Shown: piece after piece, positions 21,514 through 32,392 of the stretch | Layout: each line of letters opens with the position of its first letter | Position numbering within the stretch: the first letter of the stretch is position 1 | Translations under genes and position numbers: made by a program | The notes under the pieces: generated by a model | The model's database searches: none | What the model was told of the DNA's origin: nothing | The model's input: the letters and a program-made list of their open reading frames with translations, nothing else | From: Trachythela sp. YZ-2020 | Taxonomy: Eukaryota; Cnidaria; Anthozoa; Malacalcyonacea; Clavulariidae | DNA: 64,000 nt | Reading direction: 5' to 3' | Assembly (NCBI GenBank): GCA_016169945.1 | Contig: JADLSH010000289.1 | Location: 1-64,000 of the forward strand

Positions 21514-22644
21514 TTAAGACATCAGATTTCTTTTAAATGTAACAATGGACTTTTCGGTTTTCATTTCTCGCGGTAGTTCATTGAAAAGTTTACATCCTTG
21601 GAACCGAAAAGTCTTTCTTCCTGCTTCGGTTTTTATCCGCGGGATTATAAGGGAGCATCCATCTCCCCGAGTGTTCTTTCCATGATTGATGAATTTGAAG
21701 AAGTCATGGAACACAGGGGGAGAGACACATTGAATCGCCTTATGAACATCCAGGAGAGTCTGTTGATTGATTATTTCGGAGATCGATTTCCATTCAACTT
21801 CGCTCTGTTTTGATAGCACAATCTTTTTTCCTCTATCCTGGATTGATTGAAGTTTTTCGTTCAAATACACTGGCAGACCAAGATACACTGTCGGACAATA
21901 TGTAATAAGTGGTTGTATCATATTTAGATAAACTCGTTCAGCTGCGTATGTAGTTAAGTTATGCCTTACTCGTTTGAGTAGCTTTAATCTGGCAGACATT
22001 TTGTTGTAAACAGAACGAATCTGTTCATGAAAAGTAAGGTGATGGTCAAATTCTACACCCAAGTACTTGTATTGCATGGTTTGATATACTTGTTCACCGT
22101 TGATCTGGATGTTGATAGAAGTGGAGGATTCTTTGCTCAATTTTTTTGCAGTCCCAAACAAGACACATTCAGTTTTTCCTTTCTTTAAATTTAATGTTAG
22201 ATGATTTTCCGAGAACCAGTTTGCTATCTTATTCACTTCATCATTTAGTATAGACTCCAAATTGGAAACGTCCTTATGACTAAAATATACCACTGCATCA
22301 TCAGCATAGAGTAGAATCTTACATTCATTTAATTCTATGTGGAGATCATTTATAAGTAGGACAAAAAACAATGGTCCGAGGATTGAGCCCTGCGGCACCC
22401 CGTGGGTAATAAATTGTGCATCTGAGAGCGTTCCTTGAAAATCTATGATTTGGGCTCGTGCGAACAAGAAGCTTGCAATCCAGTTATATTCTGAATCTTT
22501 AATACCATAAGCTGGCAGTTTGTCTAGAAGACGATTATGGTTTACGACATCAAATGCTTTACGTAGATCCATAAATACTGCCCCAGTCAATTGACCATCG
22601 TATTCACACTTCGCTAGTAGAAGTTTCCCATAGGTAGATCTGAA
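21514..22644 (-). pseudogene. LINE reverse transcriptase, 5'-truncated
   Basis: The open frame runs from 22860 to 21514 (448 codons), but only the part from about codon 75 is transposon-like. It holds reverse-transcriptase motif A (FMDLRKAFD, about residue 96-104), motif B (HGVPQGSILGPL, about 153-164) and motif C (LYADDAVVY, about 184-192), all with catalytic aspartates kept, then the thumb region and the usual LINE C-terminal part (KSIVTFKRNL). The endonuclease and fingers are lost. The first 70 codons come from unrelated DNA including an inverted-repeat element, so the frame is a fusion by chance. Jockey/CR1-like by motif pattern. Confidence 0.85.
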
Positions 22645-22747
22645 CCATCTATTCTGTATTTGCAAACATTTATTTTCGCATAGAACCCCGTCAAACATCT
22701 CACAACAATCTTCGAGCGCCACAGTACATATCATTTCTAGGGCAAAA

Positions 22748-22981
22748 CTCGCAAAAGCTTGTTCTGTCACGTGGATTTCCCCGAGAATCCGGGGAAAACT
22801 GTGATTGGCTAATCTATAACTATGCAGAATAATATGATATTTAATAAACAAAGATGGCATCTGTTCTAGACACTTCCTTGCTGGAAGTACAGGATTTTGA
22901 GAATGCGCCTTAATTAAGGCATATTTTAGCCTTAATTAATGCGGAGTTTAACCACGTGACAGAACGAGCTTTTGCCCGCCG
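22748..22981. mobile_element. Short inverted-repeat element
   Basis: CAAAAGCTTGTTCTGTCACG at the left and CGTGACAGAACGAGCTTTTG at the right form inverted ends about 23 bp long, with one mismatch. No clear target duplication was seen. It fuses with the 5' side of the LINE fragment frame. Confidence 0.55.
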
Positions 22982-23025
22982 ATTTGCAGTCTATAGAGGA
23001 AACGAAATTTCTGTGTAGACCTGCA

Positions 23026-23345
23026 TCATAGAAATAAGAGACATAGAATGCGTACTTGATCACGAATCATGTCTCCACTTTTTTTCATGCATGCCCTTAG
23101 AAAACCGCCATTTTGAATGGCAAAACAATGCCAAATACCTGTTCAGCATTAGGTTGTAGCAGTAGATATAGAAAGAGCGGTGACAAGACTGGTCGGGAAC
23201 CTGTCAGTATTTTTACCGCGCGAAATTCCTTGCGACGTGAGTCTGGGACGAGTCAAAGTGCCCTTAGAAAACCGCCATTTTGTGGAGACAAAATTTTGAC
23301 TGAGAAAAGATAGGAGTACGCATTCTATGTCTCTTATTTCTATGA
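23026..23345. mobile_element. 320-bp element with perfect 31-bp inverted ends carrying a THAP-like exon
   Basis: The left end TCATAGAAATAAGAGACATA continues to position 23056, and its exact reverse complement occupies 23315-23345. The 6-bp CCTGCA flanks both sides (23020-23025 and 23346-23351). Inside, the 20-bp CCCTTAGAAAACCGCCATTT occurs twice (about 23095 and 23262). A captured coding exon lies between them. Confidence 0.75.
23128..23236 (+). pseudogene. THAP-type zinc-finger first exon, captured
   Basis: From the ATG at 23128 the frame reads MPNTCSALGCSSRYRKSGD, matching the start of THAP domains (Met-Pro-x-x-Cys, then Cys four residues on, then Arg). It runs 36 codons to a good splice donor (GAC|GTGAGT at 23237). 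THAP domains bind DNA and occur in P-element transposases and in many animal regulators. The downstream C-H ligands are missing here, so this is a first exon only. Its position inside a perfect inverted-repeat element suggests gene-fragment capture, or the relic of a THAP-bearing transposase. Confidence 0.5.
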
Positions 23346-23351
23346 CCTGCA

Positions 23352-25190
23352 TGCAGGCTAATAATGATATGTCAACTAACTAAGCTAGCGTGCGCAATAA
23401 TGGTCTAGCTTAGTCACCGCAACTATTAGCGGGTCGTTTAAGTTACATATAGACTGGCACTTGGCACGAATGTAGAATATTGGGAGAAGTCCAAAGAAAA
23501 GTTTCCAATAATATTTGGAAGGTCTATTGTTTAGACTTTAGACCCTTTTAGTTAAACGAATCAAGTCTAAAATAATTGTTTCATAGACATAGATGGAAAA
23601 TTATATTTAAACACGCTTATACTTTGTCAACTATAGTAATGTTGATTTGCCCGAAGGGCGTACGTGTATTTAAAACTATGACAACGGTAATTTAATATTT
23701 ATATTTAAAGGACAGTGGCAATGAAAATTTAGTTTGTCTCATAGTAAAATAACTATATTTAAAATTCTGTTACAGATTTTTCATATCTTGCTTGTTTTGG
23801 ATACGCGGGGTCACGCAAAGTTTTTATATAGACAAACATTATGGCCCAAACTGTATACTTCGATCACTGTATCTATGTCTTGATAGTTTTAATCAATTTT
23901 TTTGTCACCTAAAAGTAGTTTTATACGGCTAACCCAGATTGTGACATCACTAAAACCACCGTGGTCGACTTGTTGGTGAGTAGCGCCGCCCGTGTTGGTG
24001 GGCAAATAACGTAACGATTAACGTATGCATTTATATTTATACTTTTGAAACAGCCTTAATTAGTATTAAAAATTTAATATTTTTGCCCGATCAACTATTG
24101 AGTTTTGCTCTACAAAATGGCCATTGTTAAATATTGGGGGGTACTAGACCCCCTAAAAATCCCCTGTAGTTACGCCCCTGAATTATTTTGTCAACTAAAT
24201 GCATATTTGAAAACTAAGCATGCGCGATGGTCGGTCTAGCTTACTCAACGTAATTATCCGCGATTAGTTTAACTTACATAAACTATAAGAAATCGATCCC
24301 ATCTAAGTTCATAATAAGCCTGTTCATATCTAGCCTGATAGTTCATAATATTTGGAAGACCTATTGTTTAGGTCTGGTTTACACTAGTCGCAACTAAGAA
24401 TCGGCGGTGTCCATTGTCGGTGGTCATTTGGTGTATAAAATGCTTTGTCTGTTGGGAATGAATACAATGGATCGCCGATGAATTGCGACTAGTGTGAACC
24501 AGGCTTTAAGCCAGCTAGTTATATTCTATAATATTTGACGCAAATATATGGTGAAAAAACATTAAATTTCAAAAGATTTTATTTAAACACCCTTACTTCG
24601 TCAACTAATGTTGATTTCCATGATTATGAAGGTGTATTTAAAACTATTACAACGGTAATTTAATAGTTATATTTAAAGGACATTGGCAATGAAAATTTAG
24701 TTTGTCTCATTTAAAATAACTCCTAAAACTATATTTAAAATTCTGCTACAGATTTTTCATATCTTGCTTGTTTCGAGAAATATTTAGAACGAAATTAGTG
24801 AAATGTCCGCCACCTTGGATTGTTGTGGTATGCATGTTACATCACAAGCGGGGTCACGCAACGTTTTTATCATATCCAGACAATCATCGATTATTATGGC
24901 CCCAAAAATATACTTCGATTCATTAAAGCCTGTTTCCAGCCCCAAAAATATACTGATCACACTAAAGCCTTTTTTCAACCGTATCGTAACGAAACGCATT
25001 TCTTTGTTTCCTTAGCACTCGGGCAGAACTAATGATCTCGACACAAAAGAAAATGCTACGTTACGTTACGATACGTTTAAAGTGGAAAACAGGCTTAAGT
25101 CTGAAAAAAATAGATTGAATGAAAGTATTTTAAAATAGATTTAGTAGCTTTTTGTCGTGAGTATAGTTTTTTACGGCTAACCCTCTTTTA
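23352..25190. repeat. Segmental tandem duplication, two diverged copies
   Basis: Copy A (about 23352-23950) and copy B (about 24190-25190) share several blocks in the same order: CAACGGTAATTTAATA, GGCAATGAAAATTTAGTTTG, CAGATTTTTCATATCTTGCT, GGGGTCACGCAA and TACGGCTAACCC. Copy B contains extra material. A hAT-like terminus (CGCCCCTG at 24180) lies between them. Confidence 0.75.
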
Positions 25191-25204
25191 TATATATTTT
25201 TAAG

Positions 25205-25462
25205 AGTTCTGTCACATGAGACAAAGTACATTTTTATGCCCAATGTGTTCGATTTGACATATATAATTTAATTAATCAACAAAATACCAATTTTGGCATC
25301 AAAATACCAATTTTGGTATATAAGAAATACAACAGTTCTGTCACATGAGACAAAGTACATTTTTATGCCCAATGTGTTCGATTTGACATATATAATTTAA
25401 TTAATCAACAAAATACCAATTTTGGCATCAAAATACCAATTTTGGTATATAAGAAATACAAC
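25205..25462. repeat. Perfect-looking tandem duplication, 129-bp unit
   Basis: AGTTCTGTCACATGAGACAA begins at 25205 and 25334; the two 129-bp units appear identical. Each contains two copies of AAAATACCAATTTTGG, itself palindromic. Confidence 0.9.
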
Positions 25463-26205
25463 AATGACACTAACTACTTTTGCATAACATACATATACAT
25501 ATTATGTGTAACATTAATTCCCTTAATTCATGATACTAATTTTAGACTATCAAAATAATGTTAATACATCGAAACAAAATTTCCCTACTAATTTCAAACT
25601 GATTTGTTTTGCATTGTCATAAGGTATATAAACAGGACTTGTGGATTAAATGGTGGACTTTTAGTACGAATAATATTTTGTTATATGTGTAGCTATTTGT
25701 ATACTTAATGGTGCTCTTCCTATTTCACCATATACAGCTAACAGAGTGCTTGCTTTCGGCCATGAATTATGTTTTTCTTTTGACTATTTTGCAAAAATGT
25801 GCACTCATGCAGATCTGGGCTTAGGAATTAAAAGCTTTTCAAATAGTCATGCTTTTCCACAAGAACAAATCGTTTATATTTATGGTCATCTAAGGGAAGC
25901 GTCACATATTACAAGTCATTTCTAAATATTTAAATCTTATAGACTTAAGAATTATAATGGACTTTCTCCAAGACCTTTCAAATATAATTGTAGAAAGTAT
26001 TCTTTAAAAACGTTAGGCTCTTACAGTAGTTTTGAAGTGTTTATGTATACAATGTCGAAAACTGTGTGTGACGTTTCTAAGGGGGGGGGGGGGCTGCTCC
26101 AGAGAAACGTCCATATGGCGTTTCCCCGCGGGCCAAATCGATATGTGACGCTTCCTTAAACTTGCACGGAAGGTATAATTTACCTCGTGCACACTGTTGG
26201 GACTA
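25463..26205. other. No gene recognised; poly-G run
   Basis: AT-rich DNA with a run of about 12 G at 26083-26094. Confidence 0.45.
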
Positions 26206-26438
26206 TCAATTATTCAAACTCTTTGCCTTCTTCTTCATGAAATTTCTCACATAATCTTTAACATGCGACCATTGTCGATCTTTGATTATAAGTTTGTTTT
26301 GCTCGATGAATTTCAGGCACTCATCTTTTTTTGGTAATTCATTTTCCTTAATATTAGTTGAAAAATGTTTGTGAACAATTTTCTTCTCTTCTGTTGTCCA
26401 CGGCTTCGACACTTTTTTTTTACGTTTGTTCAGTCCAT
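26206..26438 (-). CDS. Last exon with a Myb/SANT-like helical domain
   Basis: A good acceptor (TTTTGTAG at 26439-26446, minus) opens an exon of 77 codons: a basic start (NKRKKKVSKPWTTEEKKIV), then FSTNIKENELPKKDECLKFI, RQWSHVKDYVRNFMKKKAK and a stop. The pattern PW-T-EE-K, KK-EC and W--VK-YVRN resembles the C-terminal domain found in many metazoan proteins that are partly transposon-derived. It may be a DNA-binding tail. The upstream DNA is part of an inverted duplication, so the exon could be a stranded gene fragment. Confidence 0.4.
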
Positions 26439-26612
26439 CTACAAAATAAACAGACAATTTCAAGAAACAAAGAAAACTCAACATTTGAGCTATTGAAAAC
26501 AAGACACAAGATTAAGGTGAAATTTCGACTTTATTCCAAAGTCATTGTAAAACTAATAAACTATTTACAAGCGTGCTCAGATCTTTATACCCAAGAAACA
26601 GGAAGATGACGT

Positions 26613-27360
26613 AATAACTTTGTTTACCAGGGTATCAAAATTTGGGTGTTTTTTTCTAATTTTTTAATATAAGGCTAATAATTATGTGCTAATAACAAAA
26701 ATAATGTTTATTTGTGGTTAAAACAAGTTTTGGAATTTTCAGAGCACCCCGGACTTTAAAGTCCCGACAGGTGGTACAGGACTATGCACCTGGGACTTTA
26801 AAGTCCCGACTTTAAAGCTCTCAACATATAGCAGGCAAAATACAGGAATATATTTTCTAATTCAGTTCAAAACAAACAGGTTGAGTTTTAGAAGTCTTCA
26901 AAGTGTTCAAAATAAGATATTTGAAAAGCAATACCAAAGTCATTTGAGAAACTTGAGATAGCCTATACACACTGTCGGGACTTACAAGTCCCAAAACAAA
27001 AAGCGCTATTTCCTAACATTTGTTTTATATTTTCCACAAAAAAATCACACAGAACTGTTCATAACAAGGAACCTAGCACACACAAAAAGTCCCATCCCTC
27101 AAAACATTCGACAAGATTGTAAAAATCGATAAAAAAAATGCATACATATCTTACACGATGCAAATATTGAAGACTGCCATTTTGAATTAATTATGCAACT
27201 GCTGAAAAAATATTGCATTCCCAAATTCGGTCCCAGACTCTTGATTACATTCACACTGTTGGTACTGAAAAGTCCCTACGGGCATTTGAATAATCTAGAA
27301 GATTTTCTGATCATATTTTGTTGTGGGACTTTAAAGTCCCGTCGGTAAACAAAGGGTTAA
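26613..27360. mobile_element. piggyBac-like non-autonomous element with GGGACTTTAAAGTCCC palindromes
   Basis: The right end reads, inward from 27360, TTAACCCTTTGTTTACCGAC; the left end has TAACTTTGTTTACCAGGG. The paralogous site at 29.64-29.65 kb lacks it. The palindrome GGGACTTTAAAGTCCC or a close variant occurs near both ends (about 26755-26770, 26798-26815 and 27326-27342), with weaker relatives at about 26970 and 27268. No transposase is encoded. TTAACCCTTTG ends suggest piggyBac, but a clean TTAA is seen only at the right. Confidence 0.55.
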
Positions 27361-27483
27361 GAGAAATATGGAACTATTTACAGGCATACAAACAGTTCCT
27401 CCGAAGCTTTTATGCCACTGTTTTGTTCTGGATTGTGAAATTTTATGGAAAATGCTTCCATAAACAATAAATGATTGGATAGT

Positions 27484-29021
27484 GTAGATAGATAGATAGT
27501 ATTTATTAGAAATTACATTTGCAGCTGGATAGCTGAATTGCGTAAATCTTTACATCTATAACAATTGTTAAAATAGCCTACAATAATCAGTTAATATTAA
27601 AAAGGATAAAATGTCTAAATTTTCTACTTTACTTACAATTACTGTATATAAAACTGTTTTTCAACCTATTGGTTCTACATTTGGGCACATTAAAGTTCCG
27701 TTTATTTCTAAGGTTAATGTTACACGTGTTCTGATCAGGTAATAAGCAGTGTAACTTGTGATTACTATTGAACGCGATATCTTGGAAAAGTTCTTTCGTA
27801 AGGCTGTCTCTTCGATCGTAAAGGGAAGAGAGGCCACTAGCCGCCAGGGCTTCTCGATAACTCAGCTGGTGAGAGAAAATTATTCTTAGGGCCCGTTTCT
27901 GCAGTCTTTCTATGTCGTCCGCTAGGTATTTTGGAAGTCCGTTGTGAAAAACTTGGCAAGCGTACTCGGCAATGGGACGAATGCAAGTTACATAAAATGT
28001 TAATAAGTCTTTTGTTTGCAGATTTGCTCGCTTTAATTGCCTTAGGAAGTACAAGCGAGTAGATACTTTACGTACAATTTCGTCTACGTGGAGGTTCCAT
28101 TTAAGATCTTTCGAGATGTTGAGACCAAGGAGTTTTACACTAGGAACAAGTTCCACAGGGTTACCATTAATAATAACCGGGGGGAAATCAGGAGCTGACC
28201 TGGCGAAGGATATTCTCAATTCTTTACACTTTGATTCATTTAGTTTAAACTTATTCTGCTCAGATTTCATTTCTAATTCGAAAACTGCCAGTTGGATATT
28301 GCTTACATCACCCTTTCCAACGAGTTCAGCCATGGTCATATCGTCCACGTACTTCCATAGGTCATTGTTCGTAACTTGGATGTCATCAACCATTAACAAG
28401 AAAAGCCAGGGACCAAGTTTTGTCCCCTGAGGGACTCCTGCTGGCACACTTTTCCATTCAGATGTACAGTCGTCGCCCAATTTTACCCTCTGTTTACGAC
28501 ATTTTAGAAAATCGACAGTCCATCGAAGGATTCCATTCGGTATTCCTAGAGCTCGTAGTTTATTTACCAAGATGGTGTGGTCAATTAGATCGAAAGCCTT
28601 TTTATAGTCAAAGAGAATGACTCTTACGTTTGCACCATTACCGTCCGTATATTTATACCAAGTATGTAGCATGCTAATCAATGCATGCACCGATGAAGAC
28701 TTCGGTATGCTTCCAAATTGGTCGTGATTAATTTTTTTCAGAATAGCTGGTCTTAAAAATTCTTCAACAACAAACTCTTCTCCAATCTTAGATAGAATCG
28801 GAGTAAGGAAAATAGGTCGCAGATGTTTATCGACGTTTGTTGCGGGTCTTTGTTTTGGAATGGGTATGATATCTGCCTCTTTCCAACATGGTGGTAAACA
28901 ACCCTCATGGAATGAACAATTTAAAATGCTTGCGATAGATGTTGCTAGTATATCAGCATTTTCTTTAAGGATCCAAGCAGGGATGCCATCTGGCCCTTGC
29001 GCCTTTGTGGATTTCAAGAAG
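27484..29021 (-). pseudogene. L2/CR1-like LINE, 5'-truncated reverse transcriptase
   Basis: One uninterrupted frame of 462 codons (29017-27629) starts at the KAQGPDGIPAWIL segment of the reverse transcriptase. Motif A is FDYKKAFDLIDH (about residue 136-147), motif B AGVPQGTKLGPWLF (about 193-206), and motif C YVDDM (223-227, catalytic pair intact). The thumb and the C-terminal CIRPIAEYACQVFHNGLP follow. The 3' end is a tandem TATC-type tail (27484-27503). The absence of stops suggests a fairly young copy. The endonuclease half is lost. It lies inside an inverted duplication. Confidence 0.88.
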
Positions 29022-29642
29022 AGAATGGAGGATTTTAGTATTAGTTAATATATATAAGGTCTTGGTTAGAGTAGGGGTTATCTAAGTCACAGTCATTAAC
29101 ATTGTCGTAAAGATTATATAAGTCAGTTATGTGTATTGCGTGTTGACAGTCGGTCAAGTGCTTTGAAGTCGCACTCTTAACGTCGTCCGGTTTTGCATGT
29201 TCCAAAATCCGCGTTTCCAAATTTCTCATTGTTTGCCTGTATAAGAAAGACTTCGAGCGGCCAAGACAAGTAAACTAAGTTGTTTGGCGCAAAGTATGGA
29301 ATTCTATCTTTCTTTGGAATGAAATAGGAAACTTTTTTGCTTTGGTAAATAACAATAAATATCACCGGTTTTGTAAGGTTACGCTGGATTTTCTTAATTA
29401 GCTTTTTGAACAAAAAGTCGCCTTGCTTGCTGCAATGTCTTAGGAGTAAACATTTTCAGATACAGAGAGACAATGACCTTATATTTGCTCATACTAAAAT
29501 CCTCCATTCTCTTCAACACACTATCCAATCTTTTATGTTTATGGATATTAATTACACATAAAATTTCACAATCCAGAACAAAACACTGGTTGTATGCTTG
29601 TAAAATAGTTCCATATTTCTCATAAGCCATCCCTCTTTTCAC
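29022..29642 (-). pseudogene. Penelope-like GIY-YIG endonuclease fragment
   Basis: Frames on the minus strand read VSYFIPKKDRIPYFAPNNLVY and, after a frameshift near 29229, RNLETRILEH and SATSKHLTDCQH. The order (YYI-KD-IPY-NLVY, -NL-TR--EH, KHL--C) is that of the endonuclease domain of Penelope-like retroelements. The 22-bp ATACTAAAATCCTCCATTCT sits in opposite orientations at both ends (29022-29045 and 29494-29516). It is broken and lacks the reverse transcriptase. Confidence 0.6.
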
Positions 29643-30182
29643 TTCTTACCTCATCTTCCTGTTTCTTGTGTATACAGATCTGAGCACGCTTGTAAATAGT
29701 TTATTTGTTTTACAATGACTTTGGAATAAAGTCGAAATATCACCTTAATTTTGCTCAATTGTGAGTTTACAAGATGTATTTTTCCGGAGTTGGTTTCTTT
29801 CTTTATTTCTGGATTCTTATATTTTATTGGGTATCCAAGATCTCAGTTTATAGGGCTGGAAATGCTCCATAGAAACGCGGTAAGGAATGTTGGCCCTCCC
29901 AGTAGGTCTGAGTAAAAGTTTCGTTGTACAATTTCCTCAATAACTGTTCTAACTGTTCTCTACACGGCTACAGCTTGGACAGTCTGCGGCTGAGTCTAAC
30001 AATAGTCTAGCATATTCAGTGTTAATTCACCTGCATGGTATTCCAGCATGTGGAATACCAGGTGAATTATTGAGACTTTGACACTTGCTATATAATAAAA
30101 CACTTATTTACTGAGACCTCGGGAAAACAGCATGTTTTGTGGCCCCTCGACCGCCGTTGTTTCCCTCGGCTTCGGCAAGTGA

Positions 30183-30400
30183 TAATTATGAGACTTTCCT
30201 TGTCCCCAATGTCAATCAATTTCAAAAGTTTCTCAAATTCTCTAAAGACATCGATCGGAGAGTTAGGTGGCCTATACCATGTGGTTATAAGAAACGGTTC
30301 GATAATATCACTATTTAGATCTAGTCCTTCATTAAAGTTAATAGTATTTCTTATGTAAAATCCAACACCCCACCATACCTATTTCTATTTTTTTTGCCAT
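30183..30400 (-). pseudogene. LINE endonuclease fragment
   Basis: The minus strand reads GGVGFYIRNTINFN, then EPFLITTWYRPPNSPID, then KLLKLIDIGDKESLII, the central part of an APE-type endonuclease from a LINE. It is cut at both sides. Confidence 0.65.
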
Positions 30401-30814
30401 GCATGTGTACCCTCAATAGAAACTAGATCAACTGGATAGTCGGGGTTAAACGTTGGGGTTAAAAGAAGTCGGGGTTAAACTGATACAATCAAGACTATAT
30501 ATTATAAGGCTATACATATATACTAAGAAGTAGATGGTTTCAGCCAAATATATGTTTGAGATTCTTTTGCCAGCTTATTAAATTGTGCCTTTGGATACAG
30601 TCGGTGGCTGTTGGTGGTCAAAGTAAAATTAAAGATTAAAAGCACTATTCAAATGAATTTTGGGGAGCATTTCTCAACTATAGTCACCGTATATGCTGCA
30701 TTAACGTAGCCACAATCATTAAAGATAAAAACGTACTTAGAAATAATTATATTACTTATGAGTCTTCGGTAAATGTAGTTTAACAAAGCGAGTCTGCCAG
30801 TAAGATTTGGCAAT

Positions 30815-32392
30815 ATGGCGGATAGTCAGGAAATTCCGAGCTCCTCGTGTTTATTAAATTTAGCGTCAAAATCTCTGAAAATAAGCAACCAAATCGATTC
30901 AAACATCAATCTTCTTGTCGTGTGTAACTCTCAACTCTCATGGGAGGGAAATATAGATCAATTAAAAGATTTTACGTGTAATATATTGAAGCTGACAGGG
31001 AAATGGAAATCACCGGGTGGCGATGTGAAATTATTTACAAGTTCAAATGAGGAATTGGTCCTCAAATGGCAGGGTTTGAAAAGGAAAAAGATCGAGGTAA
31101 TAAAAGATCGTGACAACGTACTTTTAAATAGCCTAAGAAGCCATGCCTATGAAGAAACTAAAGCGAGCGACAGCATTATAAATAATCTTGAAGAACCGAT
31201 CGACCACGTGTGCGCTGCCATGTCATTTCCTCTGCCTTCGCCAACGTGTAACGAGTGCGGTAAACATGAATTATGTTTAGATCAAACTGAGCTAGAAACG
31301 AAGTTTGAAATGGTACTTGCTCGGCTAAATAAAATCGAAGAAAAAACGAAGAATGAAAATATGGCGGAAACGTTGCTGGTCAATCAAAACAACAAAATGG
31401 CGGCTGAGATTGAACATTTGAGAGCGACTGTGACCGAATTACGGGAAGAAAACGATGAAATTAGGACATTGTTTGACATTAAACAAAACGAGTGGATTCA
31501 AGTTGAATCTAAACAATGCCCGAGCAAACCTAAAACTACCGAAATCCCTTCGACGCCAGTTGAAAATCGCTTTGCTGCCCTTGCTATCGAAGACTCTGTT
31601 ATTGAAGTAAACAGCTTGCCAGTGGAAGCTGATACCGACAGAAATGTCCGCATACAAATCAATGATTACAGAACCAAACAAAAGCGGGACTTCTTTAAAT
31701 TAAACAAGACCAGAGGCAAAGGAAATGAAAGTAAACTTGCACACCCAAACCAACCAAGAGAAATGGCAGAAACACAGAAGAAAACCCTTATCATTGGGGA
31801 CTCTATGATAAAACACATTGACGAAAAGAAAATTGAAAGGGCAGCAAGAGGCAATACTGTTTGCCACTCGTACAGTGGAGCCACTGTAAGTCAACTGCAT
31901 CAAAAATTTGAAGAGAATTGCCATGAAAAGGAGTATGAAACCATCATTCTGCACGTGGGAACAAACGACTTGGTGAGAGAGGATGCAGACAAGGTGGCGG
32001 AAAAGATGGATGAATTAGTGGAAGAAGTAAAGCATCGAACGAAGAGAGTTGCTGTTTCCAGTGTCGTGAAGAGGTATGATGGTCGAGTACGATCAAGTAA
32101 GATAGAAGGTTACAATTACCTAATTTATCAGTTATGTTTAAAGCATGATATATATTATATTGATAATGATGATATAAATGAATCTCTCTTGAACAACTCA
32201 AAATTACATTTGAACAAAGCAGGAGATAGAGCACTAGGAAGTGCCTTTTGCACTTTCTTAAAATCAACTAGACCTAGCAATAATAGGCCAGTACCCATAA
32301 GAAATGATCAGCATTTTTTTCAAATAATGGAACACCGCAAGAAAGAGTGGACAGATTATCTGAAATATGTCAGTCAAGTACTGAGAAATTAA
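30815..32392 (+). CDS. LINE ORF1 with coiled coil and SGNH-type esterase domain
   Basis: An intact 525-residue frame. A cysteine cluster (CNECGKHELC, 145-154) is followed by a charged coiled coil (about 160-230) and, from about 322, an SGNH hydrolase-like domain: IIGDSMIKHI (block I, Ser at 330), ILHVGTNDLV (block III, about 378-387), and a late LHLNKAGD with the candidate histidine. CR1-type LINEs carry such an esterase in ORF1, thought to help RNP or membrane interaction. The start ATG lies in a good context (AATATGG). Its 3' end overlaps the downstream ORF2 frame by about 45 bases. Confidence 0.85.
   Translation: MADSQEIPSSSCLLNLASKSLKISNQIDSNINLLVVCNSQLSWEGNIDQLKDFTCNILKLTGKWKSPGGDVKLFTSSNEELVLKWQGLKRKKIEVIKDRDNVLLNSLRSHAYEETKASDSIINNLEEPIDHVCAAMSFPLPSPTCNECGKHELCLDQTELETKFEMVLARLNKIEEKTKNENMAETLLVNQNNKMAAEIEHLRATVTELREENDEIRTLFDIKQNEWIQVESKQCPSKPKTTEIPSTPVENRFAALAIEDSVIEVNSLPVEADTDRNVRIQINDYRTKQKRDFFKLNKTRGKGNESKLAHPNQPREMAETQKKTLIIGDSMIKHIDEKKIERAARGNTVCHSYSGATVSQLHQKFEENCHEKEYETIILHVGTNDLVREDADKVAEKMDELVEEVKHRTKRVAVSSVVKRYDGRVRSSKIEGYNYLIYQLCLKHDIYYIDNDDINESLLNNSKLHLNKAGDRALGSAFCTFLKSTRPSNNRPVPIRNDQHFFQIMEHRKKEWTDYLKYVSQVLRN

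Larger units (their letters stand above)
26505..29757. repeat. Inverted duplication flanking a LINE and a Penelope fragment
   Basis: The blocks 26505-26606 and 27361-27483 taken together are the reverse complement of 29517-29757 (shared runs include TCGACTTTATTCCAAAGTCA and TTTTGTTCTGGATTGTGAAA). The left copy is split by a 750-bp element at 26613-27360 that the right copy lacks. Confidence 0.8.

Noticed and set aside
20082..24180. A single 4.1-kb hAT element bounded by CAGGGGCG-type ends
   Set aside because: The flanking 8 bp do not match and the ends differ; more likely two separate remnants.
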